Notes under the pieces: generated by a model
The model's database searches: none
Seen by the model: only the letters and a program-made list of their open reading frames with translations
Told to the model about the DNA's origin: nothing
DNA from: Staphylococcus epidermidis
GTDB lineage: Bacteria > Bacillota > Bacilli > Staphylococcales > Staphylococcaceae
Length of the DNA stretch: 64,000 bases
NCBI RefSeq assembly: GCF_006742205.1
Contig: NZ_AP019721.1
Location: forward strand, 1,612,001 to 1,676,000
Direction of reading: 5' to 3'
Shown here: positions 42,011 through 54,749 of the stretch, one piece after another
Layout: every line of letters starts with the position of its first letter
Numbering within the stretch: position 1 is the first letter of the stretch
Position numbers and translations under genes: made by a program

Positions 42011-42097
42011 ATGCTCATACATTATGGTGTGCCATTATTAATATTTGCATTAGTTCTATTAATTGGATGGCTAATGACTAAGATGTTTATACGTTAA
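42011..42097 (+). CDS. Candidate 28-residue membrane peptide
   Basis: An ATG preceded by GGAGG at a 7-nt distance opens a 28-codon frame encoding a peptide that begins MLIHYGVPLLIFALVLLIGW and ends with basic residues (MTKMFIR). It is almost entirely one hydrophobic helix followed by a positive tail, a form shared by small membrane regulators and type I toxins. It stands alone in a 537-nt spacer. The binding site is among the best in the window, which argues for translation. I do not recognise the family; expression is unproven. Confidence 0.5.
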   Translation: MLIHYGVPLLIFALVLLIGWLMTKMFIR

Positions 42098-42306
42098 TTT
42101 TGAGTAATTATTATAACCTTTGATTTATCGTAAATAATGCGTGTAGAATTTATTGATTTGAATATAATTATTTCAAATATGCATTGAAGGTGAAGTACAA
42201 TTGTACGATGAATTGGAATACTCTAGTGATTTTTCTTCTCAGCTTATTTCCACAATTCATTCTGACTTTATAATAAAAATTTACTATGATTTCGAAGTTA
42301 ATTCAT

Positions 42307-42352
42307 AAAAACACTCCGAAAGTTGATTGAATCATCACTTTTGGAGTGTTTT
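42307..42352 (-). terminator. Terminator of the pyrimidine operon
   Basis: AAAAACACTCC pairs with GGAGTGTTTTT, with further AAAGT/ACTTT and TGA/TCA pairs inside. A T5 run on the minus strand follows the hypothetical gene that ends the operon. Confidence 0.88.
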
Positions 42353-42370
42353 TAGAATATCGATTTATAG

Positions 42371-42577
42371 TTAATGATTTAAATTTTTCTTGGCACGTTT
42401 AAAAATTTCAATTGAATGTTTAAATACTTCATCATTCATTGTTTTTAAAATATTTTCATTATTAGAATGGTCTGATTGAGAATCAGATGGAATTCTATAA
42501 TCATCTCGTCTATAAAGAAACTCATTACAATGTTTTATTAAAGTGTAAAGATGATTATTATCATTATTTTGTTCCAT
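42371..42577 (-). CDS. Hypothetical protein at the end of the pyr operon
   Basis: This 68-residue hydrophilic protein begins MEQNNDNNHLYTLIKHC, with a predicted helical C-terminus rich in Lys and Glu (EIFKRAKKNLNH). The chosen ATG at 42577 has GGAGG 6 nt upstream; an upstream ATG in the same frame would contain that site inside the gene and has none of its own. It begins 25 nt after the pyrE stop codon and precedes the operon terminator, so it is probably made with the pyrimidine enzymes. No family recognised. Confidence 0.7.
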   Translation of the reverse strand: MEQNNDNNHLYTLIKHCNEFLYRRDDYRIPSDSQSDHSNNENILKTMNDEVFKHSIEIFKRAKKNLNH

Positions 42578-42602
42578 TAGACGCCTCCTCACCATTCATA
42601 TA

Positions 42603-43214
42603 TTACGATAAGTTATCTCGCCAATCAACTAATGTTTGGATATCATTTAAAGAGATTTTACCTTCATCTTTCGCAACTTCTATAAGCTCATTATAATCAC
42701 TTAAAGTGTAAAACGGAATATGAGCCTTATTAAATGTCTTGTCTGCTTTCGCAAGACCATATGTGAATATAGCAACGACCCCAAGCACATTAGCTCCCGC
42801 TTCTTCCAATGCTTCGACAGCTGTAATCGAAGAACCTCCAGTAGAAATTAAATCCTCGACTACAACGACATTTTTATTCTCGCTTTTTGCACCTTCTATT
42901 TGGTTTTGTTTACCATGGCTTTTACTTTTTGATCTAACGTAATTCATAGGTAATTCTAATTTTTCAGAAATGTAAGCTGCATGAGGGATACCAGCAGTGG
43001 CCGTACCCGAGATAATTTCAACGTTAGAAAAATGTTCTTTAATTAATTGAATTAACCCATCTCTAATCGCATTACGCACTTCAGGGTAGCCTAAAGTTAT
43101 TCGATTATCACAATATATAGGCGATTTAATTCCAGAGCTCCAAGTAAATAAATCATTTGGAGATAATGAAACTGCCTCTATGTCTAACAATGCTTTAGCA
43201 ATATTTTTAGCCAT
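42603..43214 (-). CDS. pyrE: Orotate phosphoribosyltransferase
   Basis: PyrE joins orotate and PRPP to form orotidine-5'-phosphate. The 203 residues contain the PRPP loop [14 protein letters not shown] (about 113-126) and the catalytic loop Lys/His region [13 protein letters not shown]. The ATG directly follows the pyrF stop codon. It is the last enzyme gene in the operon. Confidence 0.97.
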
Positions 43215-43907
43215 TTAACTTAACCAACTTTCTTTTATTTTATGATAACTGTCAATTGGATGCTCACTTTGAGTGATAGGTCGACCTACTACGATATGTG
43301 TTGACCCCAAGGTTTTAGCTTCCTCTGGTGTTGTAATTCGTTGTTGATCATTACGAGCTGCGCCTTTCGGGCGAATACCTGGTGTCACTTTTAAAAAGTC
43401 AGTACCTAGTTCTTTAGAAATCATCTCAGCCTCAAGAGGAGAACATACGACACCGTCTAAACCAGCTTTTTTAGTAAGACGAGCATAATTTAAAACTGCC
43501 TCCTCTATTGAGGTTTGAATATTTTGTTCTTCATGTAATTGTCTTTCAGTAGTTGAAGTTAATTGAGTAACTGCAATGATTTTAATATCAGCATTATGTT
43601 TTCTTAACCCTTTTTTAGCTTCTTCCATCATTTTAATACCACCGGCAGCATGAACATTGACTAAATCTACATCTAAACGTGCTAAGCCTTCCATTGCTTT
43701 ACTCACAGTATTAGGTATGTCATGTAATTTTAAATCTAAAAAGATATCATGACCTCTTTTTTTAATGGACTTAATTAAAGCTGGCCCTGTTTGATAAAAT
43801 AACTCCATCCCAATTTTGACGCATAACGGTTCATTAAATTTATTTAAAAATGTATGAACCTCGTCTGCTGATTTAAAATCTAATGCTATAATGGGTAGAT
43901 TTCTCAC
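43215..43907 (-). CDS. pyrF: Orotidine-5'-phosphate decarboxylase
   Basis: PyrF decarboxylates OMP to UMP, the last step of de novo synthesis. The 230-residue TIM barrel shows IIALDF, the catalytic array [14 protein letters not shown], and VTPGIRP near the phosphate site. The start is taken as GTG at 43907, 9 nt after GGAG, giving [11 protein letters not shown] as in S. aureus PyrF. An ATG two codons earlier is only 3-4 nt from the binding site. carB precedes it by 28 nt. Confidence 0.95.
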
Positions 43908-43941
43908 ACTCATCTTCTCCTTTTAACTTCTATCATAAAGA

Positions 43942-46900
43942 TTATACATTTCTCATAGTAAACGTCATGCTTTCAATGACATTTGTTAAAGCACTGGCAG
44001 TATCCAGTGATGTTAAACAAGGTACACCATTTTCAACTGTTGTACGTCGAATTTGGAATCCATCTCGTTCGATTTCTTTTCCTTTTGTCATAGTATTAAT
44101 GACAATTTGCACTTCTCCATTTTGAATTCGTGTCAGTAAATCATCCTCGCCACCGATTTTACCTACGACCTCAACTGGAATATTATGATCTTTTAACTTT
44201 TGTGCTGTTCCACGAGTAGCCAATATTTTGTAGCCTATTTCATTTAATCGATGTGCAATCTTGACTATTTCATCTTTATCTTTATCACTTACAGTCATCA
44301 ATACTGTACCATGATCTTTCACTTCAAATCCGCTACCAGTGAGACCTTTGTATAGCGCTTTTTCAAGTGTTAGGTCTTTACCCATAACTTCACCTGTAGA
44401 CTTCATCTCTGGTCCAAGCGTTATATCTACATTTTTTAATTTATTAAAACTAAATACGGGCGCTTTAACATATACGCCTTCAGAGTATGGTTGGATACCT
44501 TGTTTGAACCCAATTTCGGCAAGCGTTTCACCCATAATTGCACGCATCGCTAATTGTGCCATTTGAATATCAGTAATCTTACTTAAGAATGGTACCGTAC
44601 GGCTTGAACGCGGATTAACTTCTAACACATAAACACCGTCGTGAGCTATGACAAATTGAATGTTAATAAGACCTTTAATATTTAAACCTTTTGCCAATTT
44701 AATTGTGTAGTCTTCGAGTGTATTAATTTCGTCTTGAGTCAGTGTTTGTGGTGGATAAACTGCAATAGAATCTCCACTGTGAACACCTGCACGCTCTATA
44801 TGTTCCATAATTCCTGGAATCACGACAGTCTCACCATCTGAAATAGCATCCACTTCTATCTCTTTTCCTGTTAAATAGCGGTCTACCAATACAGGATGTT
44901 CTGGACTTGCTTTAACAGCTTGAGTCATATAATTTTCAAGTTCTTGATCATTATCTACAATCTCCATTGCACGGCCACCAAGCACGTATGAAGGACGAAC
45001 TACAACTGGATAGCCTATTTCTCTTGCATTTTCAAGAGCTTCTTTAGGTGATGTAGCAGTTTTACCTTGTGGCTGGGGTACAGCTATTTCACGTAATAAC
45101 GCTTCAAATTCCTTTCTATCCTCAGCTCGATTTAAATCTTCTAATGATGTTCCGAGAATTTTAACACCATGTTGTGCTAACTTATCAGCTAAGTTTATTG
45201 CTGTTTGACCACCAAATTGTACTACAACACCTTTAGGTTGTTCTAAGTTAATGATATTCATAACATCTTCTTCTGTTAGTGGTTCAAAATATAATTTGTC
45301 AGAAATTGAAAAGTCAGTAGATACAGTCTCCGGATTATTATTCACAATAATAGCTTCGTAACCAGCATTTTGAATAGCCCATACTGCATGTACAGTTGCA
45401 TAATCAAATTCTACCCCTTGGCCAATTCTAATTGGTCCTGAACCTAGTACTAGAATTTTCTCTTTATCAGTTACTATAGATTCATTTTCATATTCATACG
45501 TACCATAATAGTATGGCGTTGTGGATTCAAATTCAGCTGCACATGTATCAACCATTTTATAAACTGGTTTAATATTTTGACTCATACGTAGTTGATATAT
45601 GTCTTTTTCTTCCTTATCCCATCTATGAGCAATCACTTTATCACTAAAACCATAATCTTTAGCGTATTTTAAATACTCTAAATCACCTTGATGATTTTTA
45701 AGTTCATGCTCAATATCAATAATGTTTTGGAACTTATTTAGGAAGAAATAGTCAATTTTTGTCATATTATGAAGTTCTTCAAGAGATGTTCCTCTACGAA
45801 TTGCTTCGCCGATAAAGAACAATCTTTCATCATCTTGATGTCCAATACGCTCTTTAATGTAATCTAATTCATAACTTTCTCCATTTGGTAAACCTAAATG
45901 ATGAACACCATATTCAAGTGAACGAATGGCTTTCAGTAAAGATTCTTCATATGTACGACCGATTGCCATGACTTCGCCTGTCGCTTTCATTTGAGTTCCA
46001 AGTTCACGTTCACCTTTTTCGAATTTATCAAATGGGAAACGTGGAATTTTAGAAATAACATAGTCTAAAGTTGGTTCAAATGCAGCATATGAAGTTCCTG
46101 TGATAGGGTTAAGCATTTCATCTAATGTTAAACCTACGGCAATCTTAGCAGCTAATTTTGCAATAGGATAACCCGTCGCTTTTGAAGCTAATGCTGATGA
46201 ACGAGACACACGTGGGTTGACCTCAATGATGTAATAATTCAATGAATGTGGGTCAAGCGCGAGTTGCACATTACATCCACCTTCAATACCTAAAGCACGA
46301 ATTACTTTTAAAGATACGTCTCGTAGCATTTGATATTCTACATCTGACAGTGTTTGACTCGGTGCAACAACGATTGAATCTCCAGTATGAATGCCTACAG
46401 GATCTATGTTCTCCATATTACATACTACGATTGCGTTATCATTTTTATCACGCATAACTTCATATTCGATTTCTTTATAACCTGCGATTGATTTTTCTAT
46501 TAAACATTGTGTAGCAGGGCTATAGTGTAAACCATTACTAACAACTTCTTTTAATTCAGCATCATTATGGCAAATACCACCGCCAGTACCTCCCATCGTA
46601 AATGCAGGACGTACAATTAACGGGTATCCAACTTGTTCTTTAAATTCAAATGCTTGTTCTACTGTATTAACAATATCGCTTTCTGGTACAGGTACATTTA
46701 AATCATTCATTAATGTTCTAAACATTTCACGATCTTCGGCTTGTTGAATAGACTCTAGCTCTGTGCCTAACAACTTTACATTATTAGCTTCTAACACACC
46801 ACTATCATGAAGTTGAATCGCCATGTTCAACCCAGTTTGACCACCTAAAGTAGGTAATAATGCATCTGGTTGTTCTTTTCTAATAATACGAGCAATAAAA

Positions 46901-47115
46901 TCGTGCGTTAATGGTTCTATGTAGACTTTATCGGCAATTTCTTTATCTGTCATTATTGTTGCAGGATTAGAATTAACTAAAATAACTCTGTAGCCTTCTT
47001 CTTTTAATGCTAGACAAGCTTGTGTTCCTGCATAGTCAAATTCTGCAGCTTGTCCAATAATAATTGGGCCTGAACCGACTACTAAAATTGTCTTAATATC
47101 ATCTCTTTTAGGCAT
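43942..47115 (-). CDS. carB: Carbamoyl-phosphate synthase large subunit
   Basis: CarB makes carbamoyl phosphate from bicarbonate, ammonia and two ATP. The 1057-residue protein has the expected duplication: two ATP-grasp halves, starting [15 protein letters not shown] and [14 protein letters not shown], each with GGTGGGI / GGRAMEI ATP-binding loops and [11 protein letters not shown] / [11 protein letters not shown] motifs, and a C-terminal MGS-like regulatory domain (about 930-1057). It overlaps carA by 8 nt. In this operon it serves pyrimidine synthesis. Confidence 0.98.
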   Translation of the reverse strand: MPKRDDIKTILVVGSGPIIIGQAAEFDYAGTQACLALKEEGYRVILVNSNPATIMTDKEIADKVYIEPLTHDFIARIIRKEQPDALLPTLGGQTGLNMAIQLHDSGVLEANNVKLLGTELESIQQAEDREMFRTLMNDLNVPVPESDIVNTVEQAFEFKEQVGYPLIVRPAFTMGGTGGGICHNDAELKEVVSNGLHYSPATQCLIEKSIAGYKEIEYEVMRDKNDNAIVVCNMENIDPVGIHTGDSIVVAPSQTLSDVEYQMLRDVSLKVIRALGIEGGCNVQLALDPHSLNYYIIEVNPRVSRSSALASKATGYPIAKLAAKIAVGLTLDEMLNPITGTSYAAFEPTLDYVISKIPRFPFDKFEKGERELGTQMKATGEVMAIGRTYEESLLKAIRSLEYGVHHLGLPNGESYELDYIKERIGHQDDERLFFIGEAIRRGTSLEELHNMTKIDYFFLNKFQNIIDIEHELKNHQGDLEYLKYAKDYGFSDKVIAHRWDKEEKDIYQLRMSQNIKPVYKMVDTCAAEFESTTPYYYGTYEYENESIVTDKEKILVLGSGPIRIGQGVEFDYATVHAVWAIQNAGYEAIIVNNNPETVSTDFSISDKLYFEPLTEEDVMNIINLEQPKGVVVQFGGQTAINLADKLAQHGVKILGTSLEDLNRAEDRKEFEALLREIAVPQPQGKTATSPKEALENAREIGYPVVVRPSYVLGGRAMEIVDNDQELENYMTQAVKASPEHPVLVDRYLTGKEIEVDAISDGETVVIPGIMEHIERAGVHSGDSIAVYPPQTLTQDEINTLEDYTIKLAKGLNIKGLINIQFVIAHDGVYVLEVNPRSSRTVPFLSKITDIQMAQLAMRAIMGETLAEIGFKQGIQPYSEGVYVKAPVFSFNKLKNVDITLGPEMKSTGEVMGKDLTLEKALYKGLTGSGFEVKDHGTVLMTVSDKDKDEIVKIAHRLNEIGYKILATRGTAQKLKDHNIPVEVVGKIGGEDDLLTRIQNGEVQIVINTMTKGKEIERDGFQIRRTTVENGVPCLTSLDTASALTNVIESMTFTMRNV

Positions 47116-48208
47116 TGATTTGACGCTCCTTTTCTTTGAAATCCTTCATCATTGCTATGAACTCATCAAATAAGTAATTAGAATCACTTGGACCTGGTCT
47201 TGCTTCAGGATGATATTGGACTGAAAACGCTGGAAGTTCTTTATGTCTTAGTCCTTCAACAGTACCATCGTTTAAAGCAATGTGTGTAACTTCAAGGTCA
47301 GTATTTTTTAGCGAGTCACGATCAATAGAATAGCCGTGATTTTGGCTCGTGATATCTATTTTACCTGTTCTTAAATCTTTAACGGGATGGTTCACACCAC
47401 GATGTCCAAATTTCATTTTGAATGAAGTTGCGCCTTGTGATAATGCAAAAAGTTGATGACCAAGGCAGATACCAAAGAATGGTATCTTTCCTAATATGCC
47501 TCTGATCATATCTAAAGCAACGTCAACTTCGTCTGGATCACCAGGTCCGTTTGATAGCATGACACCATCTGGAGACATGCCTAAAATCTCTTCAGCTGAC
47601 GTATCATATGGTACAACTGTGACGTTGCAACCACGTAAATTTAATTCACGAACGATATTTTGCTTTTTACCAAAGTCGAGTAAAACGACGCTTAAATCGG
47701 AACCTGTTGATACATATGGTGTTTTTGTAGAAACCGTTTGAACTTCATCTCTAGGTAATTCAGCAGTTTTCAACTGTTCAACAAGTTCCTGAATGTTATC
47801 TTTATTATCTGTAAATCCAGCTCTTAAAACACCATGATTTCTAATTTTACGAGTAATACTTCTAGTATCTACCCCCGATATACCAGGAATATGATATTGA
47901 GCAAGTGTTTCGTGTAAAGTTTTTTGGTGTCTAAAGTTACTAGGGTGTGTACTTGCTTCCTTTACTACTACCCCATTTAATTTAGGTGTTAATGATTCAA
48001 AATCATCGCGATTAATACCATAGTTTCCAATTAGTGGGTACGTAAAAGTTATGATTTGACCTGTGTAAGACGGGTCAGAGATTGTTTCTTGGTACCCCGT
48101 CATAGCAGTGTTGAATACAATTTCGCCTATAGATAAGTCATCTGACCCTAAGCGATATCCTTCGTAATAAGAGCCATCTTCCAGTACAAGATAACGTTTT
48201 TCAAGCAT
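47108..48208 (-). CDS. carA: Carbamoyl-phosphate synthase small (glutaminase) subunit
   Basis: CarA hydrolyses glutamine and passes ammonia to CarB. The 366-residue protein has the N-terminal CPSase_sm domain ([13 protein letters not shown]) and a class I amidotransferase domain with the nucleophile motif [10 protein letters not shown] and the His-Glu pair in [10 protein letters not shown]. The ATG directly follows the pyrC stop codon with GGAGGAAAAG upstream. Confidence 0.97.
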   Translation of the reverse strand: MLEKRYLVLEDGSYYEGYRLGSDDLSIGEIVFNTAMTGYQETISDPSYTGQIITFTYPLIGNYGINRDDFESLTPKLNGVVVKEASTHPSNFRHQKTLHETLAQYHIPGISGVDTRSITRKIRNHGVLRAGFTDNKDNIQELVEQLKTAELPRDEVQTVSTKTPYVSTGSDLSVVLLDFGKKQNIVRELNLRGCNVTVVPYDTSAEEILGMSPDGVMLSNGPGDPDEVDVALDMIRGILGKIPFFGICLGHQLFALSQGATSFKMKFGHRGVNHPVKDLRTGKIDITSQNHGYSIDRDSLKNTDLEVTHIALNDGTVEGLRHKELPAFSVQYHPEARPGPSDSNYLFDEFIAMMKDFKEKERQINA

Positions 48209-49486
48209 CTACTTTTCCTCCTCGAATACTACTTCACCTTTAAGCATTGTTAGTGTTGGATTTCCATAAACTTTTTCACCAATAAATGGAGTGTTATCAG
48301 CTTTAGATAAGAAATCTTCACTTTTGATTTCTTTTTCAGTATTAAGATCAATTATTGTTAAATCAGCGTAACTATCTTTGTGTAATTTTCCATAATTTAA
48401 GTTGAAAATAGTAGCTGGTTTAATAGTGAAATAATCAACTAATTGTTGCAGTGACCAATTACCTCGTCTTACAAAGTGTGTATAAAGTAATGGGAATGCT
48501 GTTTCACTACCTACGATGCCGAAAGGTGCTTTTGTCATAGGTTGTGCTTTTTCTTCTTTAGCGTGAGGTGCATGATCCGTTGCAATACAATCAATTGTTC
48601 CATCTAATAAGCCTTCTAAAAGTGCTTCTCTATCTTCATTACTTCTTAATGGTGGATTCATTTTGTAGTTTGAATCATCGCCAGGAACATCATTTTCAGT
48701 TAATAATAAATGATGTGGTGTAACTTCTGCTGTTACATGGATACCAGCTTTTTTAGCGTCTCTGATTACTCGAACACTTTCCTTAGTTGAAACATGACAC
48801 ACATGATAGTGACAACCAGTTGCTTCAGCCAATAATACATCTCTAGCAATTTGTACAGATTCAGCAATATTTGGAATACCAGGTATGCCTAATTCTTCAC
48901 TACGTTTACCTTTATGCATTGCACCACCATAGATTAAGCTATTATCTTCACAGTGTGCGACAATCGGTTTTTTAACTTTTGCAGCTTGCTTCATAGCAGC
49001 ATACATCATACTTGCTGTTTGAACTCCCACACCATCGTCAGTAAATGCAAACACACCTTCTAGTGCTAATTTTTCAAAATCAACAAGTTCAGTACCTGCT
49101 TGTCTCTTAGTAATAGCAGCATAAGGCAACACCCTAACTTGTGCTGTTTCAGAAATTCGTTGTCTTAATTCTCTGACATGTTCAACTGTATCTGGTACAG
49201 GTCTTGTATTAGGCATAGGGCATACTGTAGTAAAACCACCTCTTGCAGCGGCTTTTGTACCACTTTCAATTGTTTCTTTATGTTCACCACCTGGTTCACG
49301 TAGGTGCACATGAACATCTACAAAACCGGGAGCAATTAAATTTCCTTTTGCATCAATAACTTCAATATTTGAAGATGAGGCATTAATTTTACTACTAATT
49401 TGTTTAATACGTTTACCGTCGATTAATATTTCTGTGTCTTTTAGGATACCGTTTTTTAAGATTTTTCCGTTTTTAATTAATTTCAT
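48209..49486 (-). CDS. pyrC: Dihydroorotase
   Basis: PyrC cyclises carbamoyl aspartate to dihydroorotate. The 425-residue class I dihydroorotase carries the zinc motif [10 protein letters not shown] (about 58-67), the PMPNTRP segment, zinc-binding [10 protein letters not shown] and CIATDHAPH with the catalytic Asp. It is 17 nt downstream of pyrB and adjacent to carA. Confidence 0.97.
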   Translation of the reverse strand: MKLIKNGKILKNGILKDTEILIDGKRIKQISSKINASSSNIEVIDAKGNLIAPGFVDVHVHLREPGGEHKETIESGTKAAARGGFTTVCPMPNTRPVPDTVEHVRELRQRISETAQVRVLPYAAITKRQAGTELVDFEKLALEGVFAFTDDGVGVQTASMMYAAMKQAAKVKKPIVAHCEDNSLIYGGAMHKGKRSEELGIPGIPNIAESVQIARDVLLAEATGCHYHVCHVSTKESVRVIRDAKKAGIHVTAEVTPHHLLLTENDVPGDDSNYKMNPPLRSNEDREALLEGLLDGTIDCIATDHAPHAKEEKAQPMTKAPFGIVGSETAFPLLYTHFVRRGNWSLQQLVDYFTIKPATIFNLNYGKLHKDSYADLTIIDLNTEKEIKSEDFLSKADNTPFIGEKVYGNPTLTMLKGEVVFEEEK

Positions 49487-49503
49487 GTAGAATTAACCCC
49501 TTT

Positions 49504-51718
<2,215 letters not shown>

Positions 51719-51738
51719 GTTGATTCATTTCCTTTCAT

Positions 51739-51778
51739 AAAAAAAGTCTCTTTACAATCAGTAGAATGTAAAGAGACT
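51739..51778 (-). terminator. pyrP attenuator terminator
   Basis: AGTCTCTTTACA pairs perfectly with TGTAAAGAGACT, with a 10-nt loop and T6 on the minus strand, about 20 nt before pyrP. Together with the PyrR site at 51922-51936 it forms the second attenuator. Confidence 0.92.
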
Positions 51779-51912
51779 AAAATGAAATATATCTAAGTGT
51801 AATGTTAAGTTAAACTTTTATCATCACATTTATCAATGAAGCTTCTATTGGATATTTATAGTTTACATAATCTTTTTATAGTCATATTTAGATTTATCCA
51901 TAAGAAACACTT

Positions 51913-51940
51913 CACCTTTTTCAGTCTCTCGTACTGTTTT
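51913..51940 (-). promoter_or_regulatory. PyrR-binding RNA hairpin, pyrR-pyrP spacer
   Basis: The minus strand reads AAACAGTACGAGAGACTGAA, matching the PyrR anti-antiterminator hairpin of Bacillus (CAGUCC-AGAGAGG-CUG type). It starts within 15 nt of the pyrR stop codon. UMP-bound PyrR stabilises this hairpin so that the downstream terminator forms. Confidence 0.8.
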
Positions 51941-51950
51941 AAAAGGATAA

Positions 51951-52478
51951 TTATTCAATGACGACTGCATTTCTATCGTCAATTTCTTCTAAATAAACTG
52001 AAACAGATTCATCTCGTGCTGTAGGTATATTTTTTCCTACAAAATCTGCGCGTATAGGGAGTTCACGATGACCACGATCCACAAGTGCTGCAAGCCCTAT
52101 TTTAATAGGTCTTGTATGTAATAAAATCGCATCTAATGAGGCTCTTACTGTACGTCCGGTATACAAAACATCGTCAATGATAACAACCACTTTGTTATTA
52201 ATATCTACATTAATATCAAAAGCGTATTGATCAGCTTGTTGCACTACCTTATCAACGTCATCTCGAAAATGCGTGATATCGATAGTACCTGTTGGTACTA
52301 ATTGTTGTTCAATTGAATTTATTTTATCTTGTATACGATGTGCTAAAAAAGCACCTCTTGTTTTAATGCCTAATAGAACTAAATCTTTAGTTCCCTTGTT
52401 ATATTCTAGAATTTCATGAGCAATTCGTGTAATTGTACGTTGTATCGCTGCCTCATCTAAAATAATTCGTTCAGACAT
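51951..52478 (-). CDS. pyrR: Pyrimidine operon attenuation protein / uracil phosphoribosyltransferase
   Basis: PyrR binds pyr mRNA leader hairpins with UMP and promotes termination; it also has weak uracil phosphoribosyltransferase activity. The 175-residue protein shows the PRPP loop [17 protein letters not shown] (about 96-112), [12 protein letters not shown] and the C-terminal [12 protein letters not shown]-like end. The ATG follows AGAGGTGAAAC. It is the first gene of the operon and lies downstream of its own attenuator, giving autoregulation. Confidence 0.96.
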   Translation of the reverse strand: MSERIILDEAAIQRTITRIAHEILEYNKGTKDLVLLGIKTRGAFLAHRIQDKINSIEQQLVPTGTIDITHFRDDVDKVVQQADQYAFDINVDINNKVVVIIDDVLYTGRTVRASLDAILLHTRPIKIGLAALVDRGHRELPIRADFVGKNIPTARDESVSVYLEEIDDRNAVVIE

Positions 52479-52496
52479 TGTTTCACCTCTTTTAAT

Positions 52497-52530
52497 ATAA
52501 AAAAACTCATATCTTTAATAAAGATATGAG
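52497..52530 (-). terminator. pyrR leader attenuator terminator
   Basis: CTCATATCTTT pairs perfectly with AAAGATATGAG around a 3-nt loop, with a long T run on the minus strand, about 20 nt before the pyrR start codon. Confidence 0.92.
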
Positions 52531-52648
52531 ACAAAAAGTTAAAGAGAATAATCTATATTCTCTATTATATTCACATTCTTAAGTTATAAACACAGCAAAA
52601 GTATTAGTAACTTAATCATCAAAATATTATTATCCTAATTATTCATAT

Positions 52649-52669
52649 CTTCGGAGCCTCTCTGGACCC
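52649..52669 (-). promoter_or_regulatory. PyrR-binding RNA hairpin, pyrR leader
   Basis: The minus strand reads GGGTCCAGAGAGGCTCCG, containing the CCAGAGAGG loop recognised by PyrR. It lies between the pyr promoter and the leader terminator and forms the first attenuator. Confidence 0.88.
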
Positions 52670-52707
52670 TCAATTAAAGATGACGTTTTTATATTTAAAC
52701 TGTTATT

Positions 52708-52736
52708 AGTTTAAAACTTTTAATAGTATAAGTCAA
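52708..52736 (-). promoter_or_regulatory. Sigma-A promoter of the pyrimidine operon
   Basis: TTGACT (52731-52736) and TAAACT (52708-52713) on the minus strand are 17 bp apart. The transcription start would fall about 30 nt before the PyrR hairpin. Confidence 0.7.
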
Positions 52737-52760
52737 TGGCAAAGTTAGTATTTATAATTA

Positions 52761-52789
52761 AAAATCGATGCCTCATTCGTTTATGCATC
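52761..52789 (-). terminator. Terminator at the end of rluD
   Basis: GATGC and GCATC pair around a 13-nt loop with a T-rich tail on the minus strand; the stem overlaps the rluD stop codon. It is short, so moderately supported. Confidence 0.55.
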
Positions 52790-53698
52790 TCTACGTCTTA
52801 TATCATCTAGTAACTTTTCAAAATCGTTAGGTAATGTTGCATGCTTCTCAATGTATTCATGTGTTACAGGATGTTCGAAACCAATTATACCAGCATGTAA
52901 AGCTTGTCCATCGATATCTAACGTTTTTTTAGGTCCATACTTCGGATCCCCTACAAGAGGATAACCAATATATTTCATATGTACACGAATTTGATGTGTA
53001 CGCCCTGTTTCTAATTGACATTCTATCAATGTATAATCTTTAAAATGCTCTAATACATTAAAGTGTGTCACAGCTTCTTTACCGTCATCAACCACAGCCA
53101 TCGATTGTCTATCGTTTTTATTTCGACCAATTGGTGCGTCAATAGTGCCATAATCATGAGGGATATTACCATGAACTAACGCCGTGTATTTTCGTTTAAC
53201 AGTTTTAGACATAAGTTGTTCAACTAAATGACGATGAGCAACATCATTTTTAGCAACCATTAATAAACCAGACGTATCTTTATCTATTCTATGAACTATG
53301 CCGGGACGTATTTCGCCATTGATTCCTGATAAATCTTTAATTTGATACATTAATCCATTTACTAATGTTCCACTATAATGGCCTGGAGATGGATGTACAA
53401 CCATACCTTTTGGTTTATATACAACAGCAACGTCTTCGTCTTCATAATAAATATCTAAATTTAAGTTTTCAGGTTTTATATCTGCCTCTACGACTTCTTT
53501 CTCGGTTACAACAATTTTGTCATTTAACTTGACCTTATAGTTCGATTTAATTACTTTACCATTTACCTTGACTAAACCTTCTTTAATCCAATCTTGAAGT
53601 TGACTACGTGACCAATCTTTATTTAAATCTGAAACAAGTTTATCTATACGTTGTCCAACTTGTGATTGTTCGATAATATTAAAATTATAATTTTCCAA
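52781..53698 (-). CDS. RluA-family pseudouridine synthase (RluD-like)
   Basis: This 305-residue enzyme makes pseudouridine in RNA. It has an N-terminal S4 domain (about 14-80, GQRIDKLVSDLNKDWSRSQL) and the catalytic motif HRIDKDTSGLL (about 136-146, with the catalytic Asp), then GRTHQIRVHMKYIGYPLVGD. The start codon is TTG, 8 nt after AGGAGG, which overlaps the end of lspA. It is the YlyB-type gene found between lspA and pyrR in Firmicutes; the exact rRNA target is not certain. Confidence 0.94.
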   Translation of the reverse strand: MENYNFNIIEQSQVGQRIDKLVSDLNKDWSRSQLQDWIKEGLVKVNGKVIKSNYKVKLNDKIVVTEKEVVEADIKPENLNLDIYYEDEDVAVVYKPKGMVVHPSPGHYSGTLVNGLMYQIKDLSGINGEIRPGIVHRIDKDTSGLLMVAKNDVAHRHLVEQLMSKTVKRKYTALVHGNIPHDYGTIDAPIGRNKNDRQSMAVVDDGKEAVTHFNVLEHFKDYTLIECQLETGRTHQIRVHMKYIGYPLVGDPKYGPKKTLDIDGQALHAGIIGFEHPVTHEYIEKHATLPNDFEKLLDDIRRRDA

Positions 53699-53700
53699 AA

Positions 53701-54186
53701 CTAGACCTCCTTCTTATTTATGATTGCATCTTTAATGAGTGCGATGATTACGAATATAACTCCAATTGTTAAGCTTGAATCCGCAATATTAAAGATAGGA
53801 AAATCGTATCCGAATATATTTGTATCAATAAAATCCACAACTTCGCCATGTAATACGCGATCAATAAAATTTCCTAAAGCTCCAGCAAATAATAGGCTTA
53901 TTGCAACTTGCATAAACAAATTAAATTGTGCTTCTTTAATATAAAAAATAACTAAAACGATTAAAATAATGATAGTAATAATATAGAAAAATAGCATTTT
54001 ACCACTCAAAATCCCCCATGCTGCACCGTTGTTTCTATGGGATGTAATATTTAAAAAGTTAGGGATAATTTCATATGAATCTCCAACCTTCATTGAGATT
54101 GTAATAAGCCATTTAGAAACTTGATCGAAAACTAATACAATGATTGTCATAAGTAAAGAGATGCTAATATAGTATTTCTTTTTCAA
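53701..54186 (-). CDS. lspA: Lipoprotein signal peptidase
   Basis: LspA (signal peptidase II) cleaves prolipoproteins after lipid attachment. The 161-residue protein has four membrane segments and the aspartic-protease motifs NNGAAWG, GNFIDRV with the first catalytic Asp, and FNIADSSLTIG with the second. I set the start at TTG (54186), 7 nt after GGAGG, giving LKKKYYISIS, close to the S. aureus N-terminus. The ATG 16 codons upstream would add a hydrophilic tail not seen in the family. It precedes rluD. Confidence 0.95.
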   Translation of the reverse strand: MKKKYYISISLLMTIIVLVFDQVSKWLITISMKVGDSYEIIPNFLNITSHRNNGAAWGILSGKMLFFYIITIIILIVLVIFYIKEAQFNLFMQVAISLLFAGALGNFIDRVLHGEVVDFIDTNIFGYDFPIFNIADSSLTIGVIFVIIALIKDAIINKKEV

Positions 54187-54274
54187 AGAAGTGCCTCCAT
54201 TCTTTTTAATGTCATCTAAAGCAACACTTAACATTATATCCTAGAACGTAATTTTGAAAAAGATATCTTGTCTA

Positions 54275-54745
54275 TTATGTTTTTATCTTTTGCGGATGAA
54301 TATAATAATAATTTTTAATATCATAGGTATGAATTGTGCGTTTTGTGATTTCATAAGGTTGTGTATAGTTCATTTCTGAAACTTACATAGAACCATCTTC
54401 ATTTATTGTTTCTATATATGCAACATGACCGTATTTCCCTTTAGAAGATTGTAATATTGATCCTTTTTTAGGGTTACGGTCAACAATGTATCCATCATCA
54501 ATTGCTTTTTTATCCCAATGCTTGGCGTCGCTCCAATTATTGTTTATCTTATTTCCATCATTTTTAACACGTTCAAAGACGTAATATGTACACTGCCCCT
54601 TTTTATATGTATTGATTTTCATAGGATGATGTGACGTAAAACGACTTTGACCATGTTTCGCATCTTGAATCATAAACTCGTCAATGAGTGCTGCTATTGT
54701 CAAGATAACAGTAACAACAAACATGACTATGATTGCTTTTTTCAT
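54275..54745 (-). pseudogene. CHAP-domain cell-wall hydrolase interrupted by an in-frame stop
   Basis: The first 120 codons encode an N-terminal membrane anchor or signal (about 5-25) and most of a CHAP amidase/peptidase domain, with the catalytic Cys in KGQCTYYVFERV and His in GHVAYIE. A TAA at 54383-54385 ends the frame at DGSM. Past it, the same frame continues for 35 codons, VSEMNYTQPYEITKR through NYYYIHPQK, ending at TAA 54275. This is exactly the usual CHAP C-terminus, including the SEMN segment that holds the third catalytic position. So the gene has one nonsense codon; the truncated product probably lacks activity. Sequencing error is possible. Confidence 0.8.
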
Positions 54746-54749
54746 ATCA

